NCBI GenBank assembly: GCA_016712505.1
Contig: JADJQY010000040.1
Location: 283,509 to 347,508 of the forward strand
Direction: 5' to 3'
Origin: Candidatus Eiseniibacteriota bacterium
GTDB taxonomy: Bacteria; Eisenbacteria; RBG-16-71-46; CAIMUX01
DNA length: 64,000 nt
How positions within the stretch are numbered: position 1 is the first letter of the stretch; every line of letters starts with the position of its first letter. The translations under genes were made by a program, and so were the position numbers. The notes beneath the pieces were generated by a model that was given only the letters and a program-made list of their open reading frames with translations, ran no database searches and had not been told where the DNA came from. Shown one piece after another: positions 44,412-56,062 of this stretch.

Positions 44412-45482
44412 GTGAGTTCGTTTCATCTCGAGTCGTTCGTCTCCGCCCCGGGAGAACCGCGCCTGTCCCCCTGGACAGCCGTTCGGGGACTCGCGGAGGC
44501 CCCGGCAGATGTGGTCGCGCCCGGGACGGAGTGCCTGCTCCTGTTTCGCGGCGAGACCGCCGTAGCGCGGGCCACACTCGGAGTGGCTGACGACCTGGTC
44601 GATGCCCCCGGACGCTCCGGCACGATCGGTCACTACGAAGCGCTCGAAGCGGAAGGGGGAGCCACGCTCTTGCGCGAGGCCTGCCTGCGCCTCGCGGCCC
44701 GAGGGGCGACGCGGGTGCTCGGCCCGATGAACGGCAATACGTGGATGCGATACCGCCTCGCGTTGCCCACCGAGCCGGGCGACCCGGAGTTCCGACCGCC
44801 CTTCTTCGCCGGCGAGTTGCGCAATCCCTTCGAGTATCCGGAGCACTTCGCTGCGGCAGGTTTTCAGATCGTCTCCTACTACGAGAGTCGCATCGAGGAT
44901 TTGCGAAGCGCGACCGACCTGAACGATCGGGCGAACTCCACCGGTCCGAGCGCCCCTGATCCCGTCGGCGCTGATCCTGTCGGCGCTGATCCTGTCGGCG
45001 CTGATCCGAGCGTGCGCCTGCGCACCGTCGATCCGGCCCGCTTCGACCAGGAGCTGGAGGCGCTCCACCGGGTCAGCCTGCTCGCCTTCGCCGACAACCT
45101 CTACTACTCCCCGATCGAGCTCTCCACGTTTCGGGCGCTCTACGAGCCGTTCCGCGGTCGCCTCGATCCGAGCTTCGTCCTGATGGCCGAAGACCGGTCC
45201 GGCGATCTGCTCGGCTACCTCTTCGCCTACCCCGACCCGATCAGCCTGGAAAACGGGCGCCCGACACGCTTGATCCTGAAGACCATCGGGGTGGTCCCGG
45301 CTGCGCGCGGCCGCCGCGTCGGCTCGCTGCTGATCGATCAAGCGCGGCGCGCGGCCAAGGCGCGGGAGATCCCCTTCGCGATGTACGCCTTGATGCGAGC
45401 AGACAATCTCACGCGGGGAATGTCCGAGCGACGGGTGGCGCAGCTCTTCCGCCGCTATGCGCTCTACGAGTGGCGTCCGTGA
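44412..45482 (+). CDS. GNAT-like N-acyltransferase, two-part protein with repeat linker
   Basis: The protein has 356 residues from a GTG at 44412, 13 bases after the kinase-like gene with AAAGGG upstream. Residues 1-170 (ERLSP-like start, GTIGHYEALEAEGGATLL, GPMNGNTWMRYRL) resemble the N-terminal half of tandem GNAT proteins. The C-terminal half has the acetyl-CoA loop as TIGVVPAARGRRVGSLLID. A linker built from three copies of DPVGA joins the halves. The likely role is to acylate an amino group, for example on a head group made by the BtaA-like enzyme; this is inference from context. Its GTGA end couples it to the ligase gene. Confidence 0.7.
   Translation: MSSFHLESFVSAPGEPRLSPWTAVRGLAEAPADVVAPGTECLLLFRGETAVARATLGVADDLVDAPGRSGTIGHYEALEAEGGATLLREACLRLAARGATRVLGPMNGNTWMRYRLALPTEPGDPEFRPPFFAGELRNPFEYPEHFAAAGFQIVSYYESRIEDLRSATDLNDRANSTGPSAPDPVGADPVGADPVGADPSVRLRTVDPARFDQELEALHRVSLLAFADNLYYSPIELSTFRALYEPFRGRLDPSFVLMAEDRSGDLLGYLFAYPDPISLENGRPTRLILKTIGVVPAARGRRVGSLLIDQARRAAKAREIPFAMYALMRADNLTRGMSERRVAQLFRRYALYEWRP
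44958..45002 (+). repeat. Three-copy 15-base tandem repeat in the GNAT gene linker
   Basis: The unit GATCCTGTCGGCGCT (the first copy has CCC for CCT) is repeated three times in frame and followed by a partial copy, coding DPVGA x3. It is a slippage-prone site, so copy number, and thereby linker length, may vary between strains. Confidence 0.85.
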
Positions 45483-47062
45483 ACCCAAACCTCGCTGCAT
45501 TTCTCGAGCAGCAGGCCGCGGCACATCCCGAGCGCCCGGCGATCATCGACCGCCGGGGCGGTAAACGTCGCGTGGCCAGCTTCCGCGTGCTGGCCGATCG
45601 CGTCGCCGCGGTGGCAGCCGGCCTCGCCGCCCGTGGCGTCGCTCCGGGCGACCGTGTCCTGCTCTTCGTCCCGATGTCGCTCGATCTCTACGTCGCGCTT
45701 CTTGGCGTCCTTCATCTCGGTGCCCAGGCCGTGTTCGTCGATGCCTGGGCCGGTCGCGCGCGAATCGACGCGGCGATCGCCGCCGCCGCGCCCCGCGCCT
45801 GGATCGCGATTCCCCGCGCGCAGCTGCTGCGTCTGCAGAGCCCCGCGGTGCGCGCCATCCCGATCTCGATCCTGGCCGGTGGACTCTGGCCCCTCGCGCG
45901 CCTCGAACGCCCGGCCGCGCGACGGCCCGCGGCGGTGGTCGATCCAGCATCCGCGGCACTCGTCACCTTCACCACCGGAAGCACCGGGAAACCAAAGGCC
46001 GCCGCCCGTTCACACCGCTTTCTCTGGGCTCAGCACCGCGCCCTGGCGGCGCACCTGGCGCTGCGCGAGGACGACATCGACATGGCGACCCTGCCGGTCT
46101 TCGTGCTCAACAACCTGGCACTCGGCGTCACCAGCGTGATCGCGGACTTCGACCCGCGCCGACCCGCCGACATCGACCCCGTGTCGATCCTGGCCCAGAT
46201 CCGCGAGGAACGGGTCTCGACCCTCGTCGCCTCTCCCGCGTTCTGCGCCAAGCTGGTCGAGCACAGCATGGCCGCCGGAGGAACGCTCCCGCTGCGCCGT
46301 CTCTTCACCGGCGGAGCACCGGTCCTCCCGCCCCTCCTGCGTGGGCTCGTGGCCACGATGCCCGAAGGCGCCGAGGTGCTCTACGGGAGTACCGAGGCCG
46401 AACCGATCTCCGGCATCGACGTCCAGGCGATGCTCGAGGCGATCACTCCGGGCGGCGGCGCCGCGCCCACCACCGGTCTCTGCGTCGGAGCACCGGTGCC
46501 CGAGATCGCGCTCAAAATCGTGCGTGCGGATGACGGACCGATCGAGCTCGACGCATCCGGCTGGCGTCCGCGCGAACTCCCGGTGGGAGAGACCGGCGAG
46601 ATCGTCGTCTCCGGCGCCCATGTCCTCCCCGGATATCTCGATGATCCCGAGGCCGACCGCGCGAACAAGGTGCGGCACGGCGCCCAGATCTCGCATCGTA
46701 CCGGCGACGCTGGCTACCTCGACCTCGACGGCCGACTCTGGCTCATGGGCCGGGTCAAACGCCGCGTGTGCCAGGTCGGCGTTGATTGGTGGCCCCTCCC
46801 CGCGGAGCTCCGCGCCTTCACGCTTCCCTCCGTGACCCACGCGGCCTACCTCTCGCTACCCGGCTCCGACCGCGCGCTCCTCTGCATCGAAGGCCCCACC
46901 CCCGAAGAGCACGCCAACCTCGAGAACGAACTCCGCCAGCGCCTCGCCCCCTGGCCGCTCGACCAACTGATCGTGCTCGAAACCATCCCTCGCGACCCCC
47001 GCCACCACTCGAAGACCGACCACGACGCTCTGGTCGCGCTCCTCACGAAGACGCCCCGCTAA
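45479..47062 (+). CDS. AMP-forming acyl-CoA/acyl-adenylate ligase
   Basis: The protein has 527 residues. The GTG at 45479 overlaps the GNAT stop (GTGA), and the product then starts NPNLAAFLEQQAAAHPERPA, as expected for the family. The P-loop-like motif is VTFTTGSTGKPKAAAR, the adenylate-binding motif YGSTEAEP, and the late motif GDAGYLDLDGRLWLMGRVK. The C-terminal domain is short. Such enzymes activate a carboxylic acid as acyl-AMP and usually form the CoA thioester. It probably supplies the acyl group for the GNAT-like protein or for lipid assembly. It is the last gene of the operon, followed by the hairpin at 47080-47107. Confidence 0.88.
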   Translation: MNPNLAAFLEQQAAAHPERPAIIDRRGGKRRVASFRVLADRVAAVAAGLAARGVAPGDRVLLFVPMSLDLYVALLGVLHLGAQAVFVDAWAGRARIDAAIAAAAPRAWIAIPRAQLLRLQSPAVRAIPISILAGGLWPLARLERPAARRPAAVVDPASAALVTFTTGSTGKPKAAARSHRFLWAQHRALAAHLALREDDIDMATLPVFVLNNLALGVTSVIADFDPRRPADIDPVSILAQIREERVSTLVASPAFCAKLVEHSMAAGGTLPLRRLFTGGAPVLPPLLRGLVATMPEGAEVLYGSTEAEPISGIDVQAMLEAITPGGGAAPTTGLCVGAPVPEIALKIVRADDGPIELDASGWRPRELPVGETGEIVVSGAHVLPGYLDDPEADRANKVRHGAQISHRTGDAGYLDLDGRLWLMGRVKRRVCQVGVDWWPLPAELRAFTLPSVTHAAYLSLPGSDRALLCIEGPTPEEHANLENELRQRLAPWPLDQLIVLETIPRDPRHHSKTDHDALVALLTKTPR

Positions 47063-47079
47063 CCCGTCGCCAGCGCAAA

Positions 47080-47107
47080 GGCCCCCGGGAGTGATCTCCC
47101 GGAGGCC
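47080..47107. terminator. Shared hairpin between convergent operons
   Basis: CCGGGAG (47085-47091), loop TGAT, CTCCCGG (47096-47102), extended after one mismatch by GGCC (47080-47083) with GGCC (47104-47107). It lies between the last gene of the lipid operon and the convergent lipoprotein gene and can act in both directions. There is no clear U-tract. Confidence 0.6.
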
Positions 47108-47131
47108 CAGGCGCTACGCAATCCTTCTTGG

Positions 47132-47854
47132 CTAGAACCGCGCCGGGATCAGCGCGCCGACCCGATCCCACTGCGGCACCAGCTCACGATCGCCGTGCTG
47201 CTCGACCTCCTTCACCTTCTCCTTGCACTCGTAGTAGCGGATGATCACCTTGATGTCGATGATCAGGATCAGGTCGACCTTGATTCCCGTCACCGCCAGG
47301 TAGCCGGGGAGGGTGAAGGACACCGGAATTTCGATGCCGGTGATCTCGGTCTCCGAACTCGCCACCAACCGCGGGCAGGTGTGCGCCGACTCCGCTACGT
47401 TGATCGGGAAACTCTGGCCAGAGACGTCGATCGGAAAGTCGCCAACCAGAGTCTCGATCGTGACCTTGCTGCCAGGTCCCGTCGTGACCTTGCCCGTGAT
47501 CTCGAACGTCACATCGGAACCACCGCCTCCGCCCCCCGGACCACGCTCTTCGCGCCCACCGTACTGCTCCCAGTAATACTGCAGGGACTCCTCGATCATC
47601 GCCTTGGTGGCGTCATCGGCCCCCTCGGTCAGTGCTGACACCACCGCGGGATAAAACCCGGGGTCGCGAGCCATGAGATCTCCGAAGGCCTGGGCCGCCA
47701 CCTGGGGATCCGAGCTGGTGAGCCCATCGATGGAGGCGCGGAAGGCATCGAATTCCTGCTGCATCCATGGCTCGAGTGGCCCGGTGTGGATCGTCCGCCA
47801 CTGCAGCCCACCATCGCGTTCGCGGTCGTTCGGAAACACAGAATCGTCGTTCAT
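47132..47854 (-). CDS. Small beta-domain protein coupled to a lipoprotein leader
   Basis: The protein has 240 residues from the ATG at 47854, which overlaps the stop of the 58-residue lipoprotein (ATGA). The first 110 residues are helical (MQQEFDAFRASIDGLTSSD ...), then there is a Gly linker (six Gly) and a beta-rich domain (FEITGKVTTGPGSKVTI). The same layout, helical part then 'GKVT...GSK' beta domain, is found in the neighbouring lipoprotein at 48054-48812, so they are paralogues. That paralogue has its lipobox in the same chain. Here signal and domain are in separate frames, so either the gene is split by a frameshift or this is a genuine two-gene arrangement. The family is not recognised. 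Confidence 0.6.
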   Translation of the reverse strand: MNDDSVFPNDRERDGGLQWRTIHTGPLEPWMQQEFDAFRASIDGLTSSDPQVAAQAFGDLMARDPGFYPAVVSALTEGADDATKAMIEESLQYYWEQYGGREERGPGGGGGGSDVTFEITGKVTTGPGSKVTIETLVGDFPIDVSGQSFPINVAESAHTCPRLVASSETEITGIEIPVSFTLPGYLAVTGIKVDLILIIDIKVIIRYYECKEKVKEVEQHGDRELVPQWDRVGALIPARF

Positions 47855-48027
47855 CTCTTGAACTCCCCGCCAGGCTCGCGGTCTGATCCGCGCCTCCCCA
47901 CTGCCCCCGACACCTCCGGGCTGGCGCCAGTCTGATCCAGTGCGCTCTCCGTCGGTCCATCTCCACATCCCGTGAATGCCGCGAGGACGAACGAGGCAGC
48001 GGCCACGATACGAGTCAGCTTGCTCAT
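47851..48027 (-). CDS. 58-residue lipoprotein leader
   Basis: The ATG at 48027 follows a strong AGGAGG. The product begins MSKLTRIVAAASFVLAAFTG with a lipobox ending at the Cys of AFTGCG, then 35 polar residues. The stop lies inside the ATGA shared with the next gene. It is probably the N-terminus of the 240-residue protein separated by a frameshift, or a small lipoprotein translated with it. Confidence 0.6.
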   Translation of the reverse strand: MSKLTRIVAAASFVLAAFTGCGDGPTESALDQTGASPEVSGAVGRRGSDREPGGEFKR

Positions 48028-48053
48028 CTGTTTCCTCCTGTGCGTGTAGGCGG

Positions 48054-48812
48054 TTACTTGCAGGTCTTCACCGTGATCGTGATCTTCAGGTCCGCCTCGA
48101 TCACCGCATTCAGCGTCTTGGTAGTGGTGCAATTACCCTCGGTCTTGGTATCCGAGTAGTCGATCGGAACCGTAACCGTGGTCTGCGAGGTGCTCGAGTG
48201 GCTGACGGAGCACCCCTCGATTCCGTCGATGCAGAACTCGAAGGTCTTGTCGATGTCGAAGGTGGTGTCTTCGTGAAGGGTGTCGCAGTGCGAGATGGTG
48301 ATCCCGCCCTGGCAGACGCGCTTGTAGCAGAACTTACTTCCGGCCTTGACCGTCACTTTCCCCTCGATGCGAATCGTGACGCAGTACTTCGGCGGATCCT
48401 GCAATTCGGAGCGACCGGACAGGATCAGCGGCAGATCGATGGTGAAGGTGTCGGAGCTGCCCGTGATCGCGTACTCGAAAGCCGAGACGACCTGGTCATG
48501 AAGGCCGGGCTCGATCTCGTCGAGGCGGGCGAAGCCGGCATCGACGCGATCCCGCTCGCCGCTCGTGATGTCCTCCAGCGTTCCGACCACGAGATCGATT
48601 TTCTCCTGCACCTCCGGCGGAAGGGCGTCGTACCCGTCCACCACGATGCTGCTCGACGGCTCCGCGGTCGGCGCGTTGCTCGCCGAGGGGATGGAGTTGT
48701 CACCGCAGCCTTGCCAGGCCACGGTCGAGAGGGTGGCGAGGCCGAGCAGGGTGAGCAGCGAGAGGCGGGAGCGGGCCGCGGCGCGGGCCTTGTTCAGGAA
48801 CGACTTCAACAT
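48054..48812 (-). CDS. Cysteine-rich lipoprotein with helical and beta domains
   Basis: The protein has 252 residues from the ATG at 48812 with AGGAGG. The signal is LLTLLGLATLSTVAWQGCG, with lipidation expected at the Cys. A helical part (PEVQEKIDLVVGTLEDITSG) is followed by a beta domain (RIEGKVTVKAGSKFCYKRV) with about ten cysteines, likely disulfide-bonded, which suggests exposure outside the cytoplasm. It is a paralogue of the 47132-48027 pair. The function is unknown. It is divergent from the sigma-54 regulator that starts at 49305, with a 490 bp intergenic region. Confidence 0.7.
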   Translation of the reverse strand: MLKSFLNKARAAARSRLSLLTLLGLATLSTVAWQGCGDNSIPSASNAPTAEPSSSIVVDGYDALPPEVQEKIDLVVGTLEDITSGERDRVDAGFARLDEIEPGLHDQVVSAFEYAITGSSDTFTIDLPLILSGRSELQDPPKYCVTIRIEGKVTVKAGSKFCYKRVCQGGITISHCDTLHEDTTFDIDKTFEFCIDGIEGCSVSHSSTSQTTVTVPIDYSDTKTEGNCTTTKTLNAVIEADLKITITVKTCK

Positions 48813-49304
48813 GGGATCCTCCTCGCGCGTCGTCCGACGCGCATCCAGGTGTTCGGTTGCGGGTGGTCTGCCCGGATCGGGCTGGCGGTCGGCCCGTCTT
48901 CTGCCGACCGTACCGGGGCGGAAGGCGAGAGGCGGGCCGATCGGCGAAGAGAAGAAGGACAAGCGCGATGCCATCCTCGAGCTGCACCTGTAACGCGTTG
49001 TTTTGTAAGCAGTTATACGCCATAGACCGTGGGTCGGAGCTGCGACGCGAAACGCTGCGCAGCTGAGGCAAACTCGCAAGCGGATGCGCGATCCGACAAC
49101 GACGCCAAAATCACACACTTACGAATTCGCCATTTATTGCGAATTTGACGGTGAATGCGATGGAATCGCGACGGGCGCGCGGTCGATCCAACGTGAATGC
49201 GCAGAATTTCACGAGTTTCCTGCGCTCGGACTCACTTCGGTCTGGGATCTCACGGCGACGTCCTCTAGAGTCTTGCCACGCCAACTTCACCACAGGACGT
49301 GCGG
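48813..49304. other. Divergent intergenic region with an inverted repeat
   Basis: No gene is supported. The region is less GC-rich than its surroundings. It contains AATTCGC (49124-49130) and GCGAATT (49139-49145) with an 8-base AT-rich gap, a possible operator between the lipoprotein genes and the regulator gene. I see no convincing promoter hexamers for either direction. Confidence 0.4.
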
Positions 49305-52582
<3,278 letters not shown>

Positions 52583-52604
<22 letters not shown>

Positions 52605-53779
52605 TCGGACGCCCAGCAGGAGCCGGCGGTACAACCGTGGACTATCATCGCGGGACTACTGTTCGCGCTCTGGAGCGGCCTCGTACCGCTCAGCGCCGCC
52701 GATGCCGCGATCTACCTGAACGAGATCACGACGCAACCCTCCACTCAGGCGCGGGTGGAGATCTTCAACAGCGGTCCCCGGCGTGGTCGATCTCACCGGC
52801 TGGTCGATCCAGGGAGACCGCGGGCGCACCTTACCTGCAAGGGATCGCCCCCTCCCGCCCGGCGGCCGTGCGGTGATCGGTTCGCTCGGGGACATCTTCG
52901 AGCCGATCGGCGGCTTGCCCGGAATCATCGACGACCTCGAACGTCCGATCGACGGCGTCCACTACGGCGTGGTCGGTGGCGCTCCCGCTCCCCCCGCCCT
53001 CTCGATGCTCGGCAGTGTCTCGCTCTGTCGCTCGCCCGACGCTTCCCACGATCCCGCACCGCCGCAGAATCCGATCGTCGACGCGAGCTTCTGGACGCTC
53101 GACCTCACCCCGACCTTCGGGATCGCCAATGACGTTCCCAATGCCAACCTCGGCCAGAGCCTCTGCATCAACGAGATGATGGCCGATCCCAGTCGCACCC
53201 TGAGCCAGGCGATCGAGCTCTGCGGTCCTCGACCTTCACCGGAGGCGGGACCAACCTGAATGGCTGGTTCGTGACCACCGCATTCGGCGTGCAGTTCTTG
53301 AGCGGCACCGTCCCGTCCAGCGGCCTGCTCGGAGTCGCCCTCAACGCAAACATGCAGCTAGCGGACGCCTACCGCCTCGACCTCTTCGACCCCACCGGTC
53401 GACGCGTCTATCAGAAGAGTAGCTGGAACGCGCCTGAACCCCGCGCCACCTGCTACGGCGATTGCCCCGATCACTCCGCTCCCGCCGACGGCTGGGACTA
53501 CCTCACCTGTGGCGGCGGGGTCACCTTCTTCCCCTCGTCTGTTCGATCGGTTCGAGCAATGCCCCCGCCGGCATCTGCGCCAAGTACGATCCGACGCACG
53601 GAGAAGACCCCATCGACCCCGATCCCGACGGCGGCCCACGTGACGAGGATCCCCAGGACACCCGAGGACGGCAGGGGAAAAGCGCCCACCCCGCGGACGG
53701 CGCACAGCCCGAGATCCAACGCGAGAGCTGGGGTGCCCTCAAGGCCCGCATGTCCCGCTATCACGAGCGACAGCGGTAG
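52583..53779 (+). CDS. Secreted lamin-tail-domain protein with C-terminal SWG motif, frameshifted
   Basis: The ATG at 52583 has AGGAGGAGA upstream and overlaps the end of the regulator by 22 bases. A hydrophobic signal (AGLLFALWSGLVPLSAADA) leads to a lamin-tail (LTD) domain (AAIYLNEITTQPS ... GVVDLTGWSIQGDRGR) and a second one with the repeated phrase SLCINEMMADPSR. A cysteine pair segment (RATCYGDCPDHSAPADGWD) follows, then a Pro/Asp-rich tail ending QRESWGALKARMSRY. At least four frame changes are needed (near 52640, 52770, 53230 and 53540). LTD domains occur on many surface nucleases and adhesins; no enzyme domain is visible here. The tail shares the SWG motif with two other proteins in the window. 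Confidence 0.65.
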
Positions 53780-54221
53780 GGCGCGCTAGAGCGATCCGCG
53801 CGCGGCTCGACCCGGGCGAACAGCTCCCTGTGGAACCCACGCGCTTCCGCGACATCGCCATCAGCGTGAACATGGCGACGATCTCCAACCCAGCGTCGAT
53901 CGTGACCGCTGCACATGAGTTTGGGGTTGCCCCATGGAACCCCACGGCCCGCTCGAGCGGGAGCCATCACTAGTGGGTCAAGGTGCGGACGGACTCGCGC
54001 GCCTGAATCACGGTTGGGCTACCTCCGGCCATCTCGCATGCCACCGCGGCTCCGAAGTCGCTCAGATTCCCCGGAATGCCCCGAGAAAGCCGGCCACCAG
54101 GCTGAGGTCGATCGCCCACCCGAGTGCTCCGCCCACCAACTTCCAGGGGCCAGGAGGCGCGACGCGAACGACCTCGACCTGGCTCCTCGGTGCACCACAC
54201 TGCGCCTGTCGGTTCCTGCTA
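53780..54221. other. Intergenic stretch between convergent secreted-protein genes
   Basis: No gene or clear terminator hairpin is seen. Short open frames here show no domains or ribosome binding sites. Confidence 0.4.
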
Positions 54222-55387
54222 TCATCGCCGCTCCGCGTACCGAGCCTTGAGGCGTCCCCAGCTCGTCGACTCGATCGCCACCGGCACGCAGGGATTCGGG
54301 TCGCAGCCGGTGCCATCTCCCTGGTAGGAGCCGGAGTAGTCGACGCACTCCTGCTCCAGCACGACAATGCACGCGGCGTTGGCCAGGGCAGCAGGCGCCC
54401 ACGGCCGGAGCGCGCCGCAGCCCGCCCGAGCGCGCCAATGAGAACCCCACAGGCGTTTCCATCCGGTAAGCACGGTGAGCCATCGTGCAGATCGTACTTC
54501 CGATTGCCGGTCGGCTGGAAGCAGTAGGCCGCGTCGCAGAAGAGCGGGTCGGAGAAGAACACGTCCTGGACCAGAATCTCATCGGCAAGGACTTGAGACA
54601 CATCCAGATCCGTGCACTCCGCGAGCACCGATGCGTTGGTATAGATCTCGTCCGGGAAGTCGGCGGCGCAATTGCCCGTGCAAATCGTGTCCTTCAGGTA
54701 GACATCTGCCGAGAAATTGAAGATCGCCCCGCCTGCAGTCGAAGCATAGTTCGATGCCACCGTGCAACTGGTAAGCGAGACAACCGCAGCGTCGCTTCGA
54801 ATCGCGCCGCCGAGGCCGCCAAGAGACCGATTCCCGGTCAGGAGGCACCTCACCAGGCTCACGTCACCCCAACCGCCACTGACCCCCCCCCCGCCTTGGG
54901 AGTGCTCCTCGTTGTCCACGATCACACAATCGATGAACTGTGTGATCCACGCTGCGTGCACCGCTCCGCCTCTGAGGGTGGCTCGATTCCGATAGAACCG
55001 GCAGTTCCGGAACGTGCAGGTCACGGCTCCCGCCAGGACGGCTCCGCCCAGATCGCCCAACCCGTTCGTGAACTCGAACCCATCGACGCTGACATGCCCG
55101 AAGGCGTTCCCGATCTCCATCGCCCGGTCGGCGCCCCCGCAGTCGATCGTCACCGCACCGGGACCGTCGCGCGACAGGAGAACCAAGTCGTCGCCTGTGA
55201 GTTGTAGTCCCCGATTGCCGGTCCCCTGATAGACCCCTGCCGCAACCGAGATCGTGTCACCGCGACTGGCTGCAGTCACCCTGGCCTGAAGGGTCTGGAA
55301 CTCCTCCGGCACGAGCAGGACGGCCTCAACCTGGGAAGCCGCGAAGCAACCCCAAATCAACGCAGTGATGACGATTCGGTGTCGCAT
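54222..55387 (-). CDS. Secreted right-handed beta-helix protein with C-terminal SWG motif, one frameshift
   Basis: The protein has about 388 residues from the ATG at 55387 with GGGGA upstream. The signal is ITALIWGCFAASQVEA. Beta-helix repeats follow the start LQARVTAASRGDTISVAAG, with short-coil phrases such as GGAVHAAWITQFIDCVIVDN and GGAIRSDAAVVSLTSCTV, as in pectin-lyase-like proteins. The end of the helix (DGSPCLPDGNACGVLIGALG) joins, after a frame change near 54415, to a cysteine-containing tail (CVDYSGSYQGDGTGCDPNPC) and the terminus STSWGRLKARYAERR. No catalytic residues of a polysaccharide lyase can be assigned; a surface binding or structural role is likely. Confidence 0.75.
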
Positions 55388-55613
55388 CGTCGGGTCCCCT
55401 GGCGCTCGTCACCCGAGCGGTTCGCTACCGCGCGACCACCACCGGCCGCGCAAGAGTTCGATGAGTCAGGCTATGGCCTGGCCTACCGATCTTGGTGGCC
55501 GGAGGGGGACATGACCAGCGCGGAGATCTTGACCTGTCCGAGGCAGACCGGTCGCCACGATTCGGAATGGGCTGTCTACTCGGAGGGACCCCACGGTGCC
55601 CTGAAGAGCGAGC

Positions 55614-56045
55614 TCACGATCCAGAATCGACCGCCGCTCCAACCGTCCCCCAGACGACTCTCCAGTGGCCCGGCGGAGCTGCGCGAACCACGTCGGTGCC
55701 CTCCTCCACGAGGACCGTGTCCCCCCCGCCGGAGCACGCTCGAACACGTCGCTCTCCGATCCGGTCGGCTCGAGCAGAAGACGCTGTTTGCCGCCTTCAC
55801 CGACCTCGACTCGCACCAACCTCCGAACGAGCGGACGAGATCCAGCCTGCGCAACCCGCACCTGCAGTCCGACCAGTGAATCTGGGGGTTCGGTCCGGCG
55901 CTGCCAGTTCACTTCATCGACCGACTCCCGATCGCCGTGCCAAGGATGGTGCACCGCCGGAGCAGCAGGCCAAGAGGGGCAACACCGACAGGACTCCAAC
56001 AGTCTGCGGATCGAATCTGAAGACTCCATAGATACTGCTTCGCAC
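55614..56045 (-). CDS. Small lipoprotein, frameshifted
   Basis: A GTG at 56045 is preceded by AGGGGGG. The N-terminus has a lipoprotein signal (VGVLSVLPLLACCSGG). After a frame change near 55930 it continues VRVEVGEGGKQRLLLEPTG, then, after another at a run of seven C near 55725-55732, as DTVLVEEGTDVVRAAPPGH to a stop at 55614-55616. The mature part is short and beta-rich; the family is not recognised. It lies 17 bases downstream of the CadC-TolB-like gene on the same strand. Confidence 0.45.
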
Positions 56046-56062
56046 GTTACCCCCCTTCGCGC

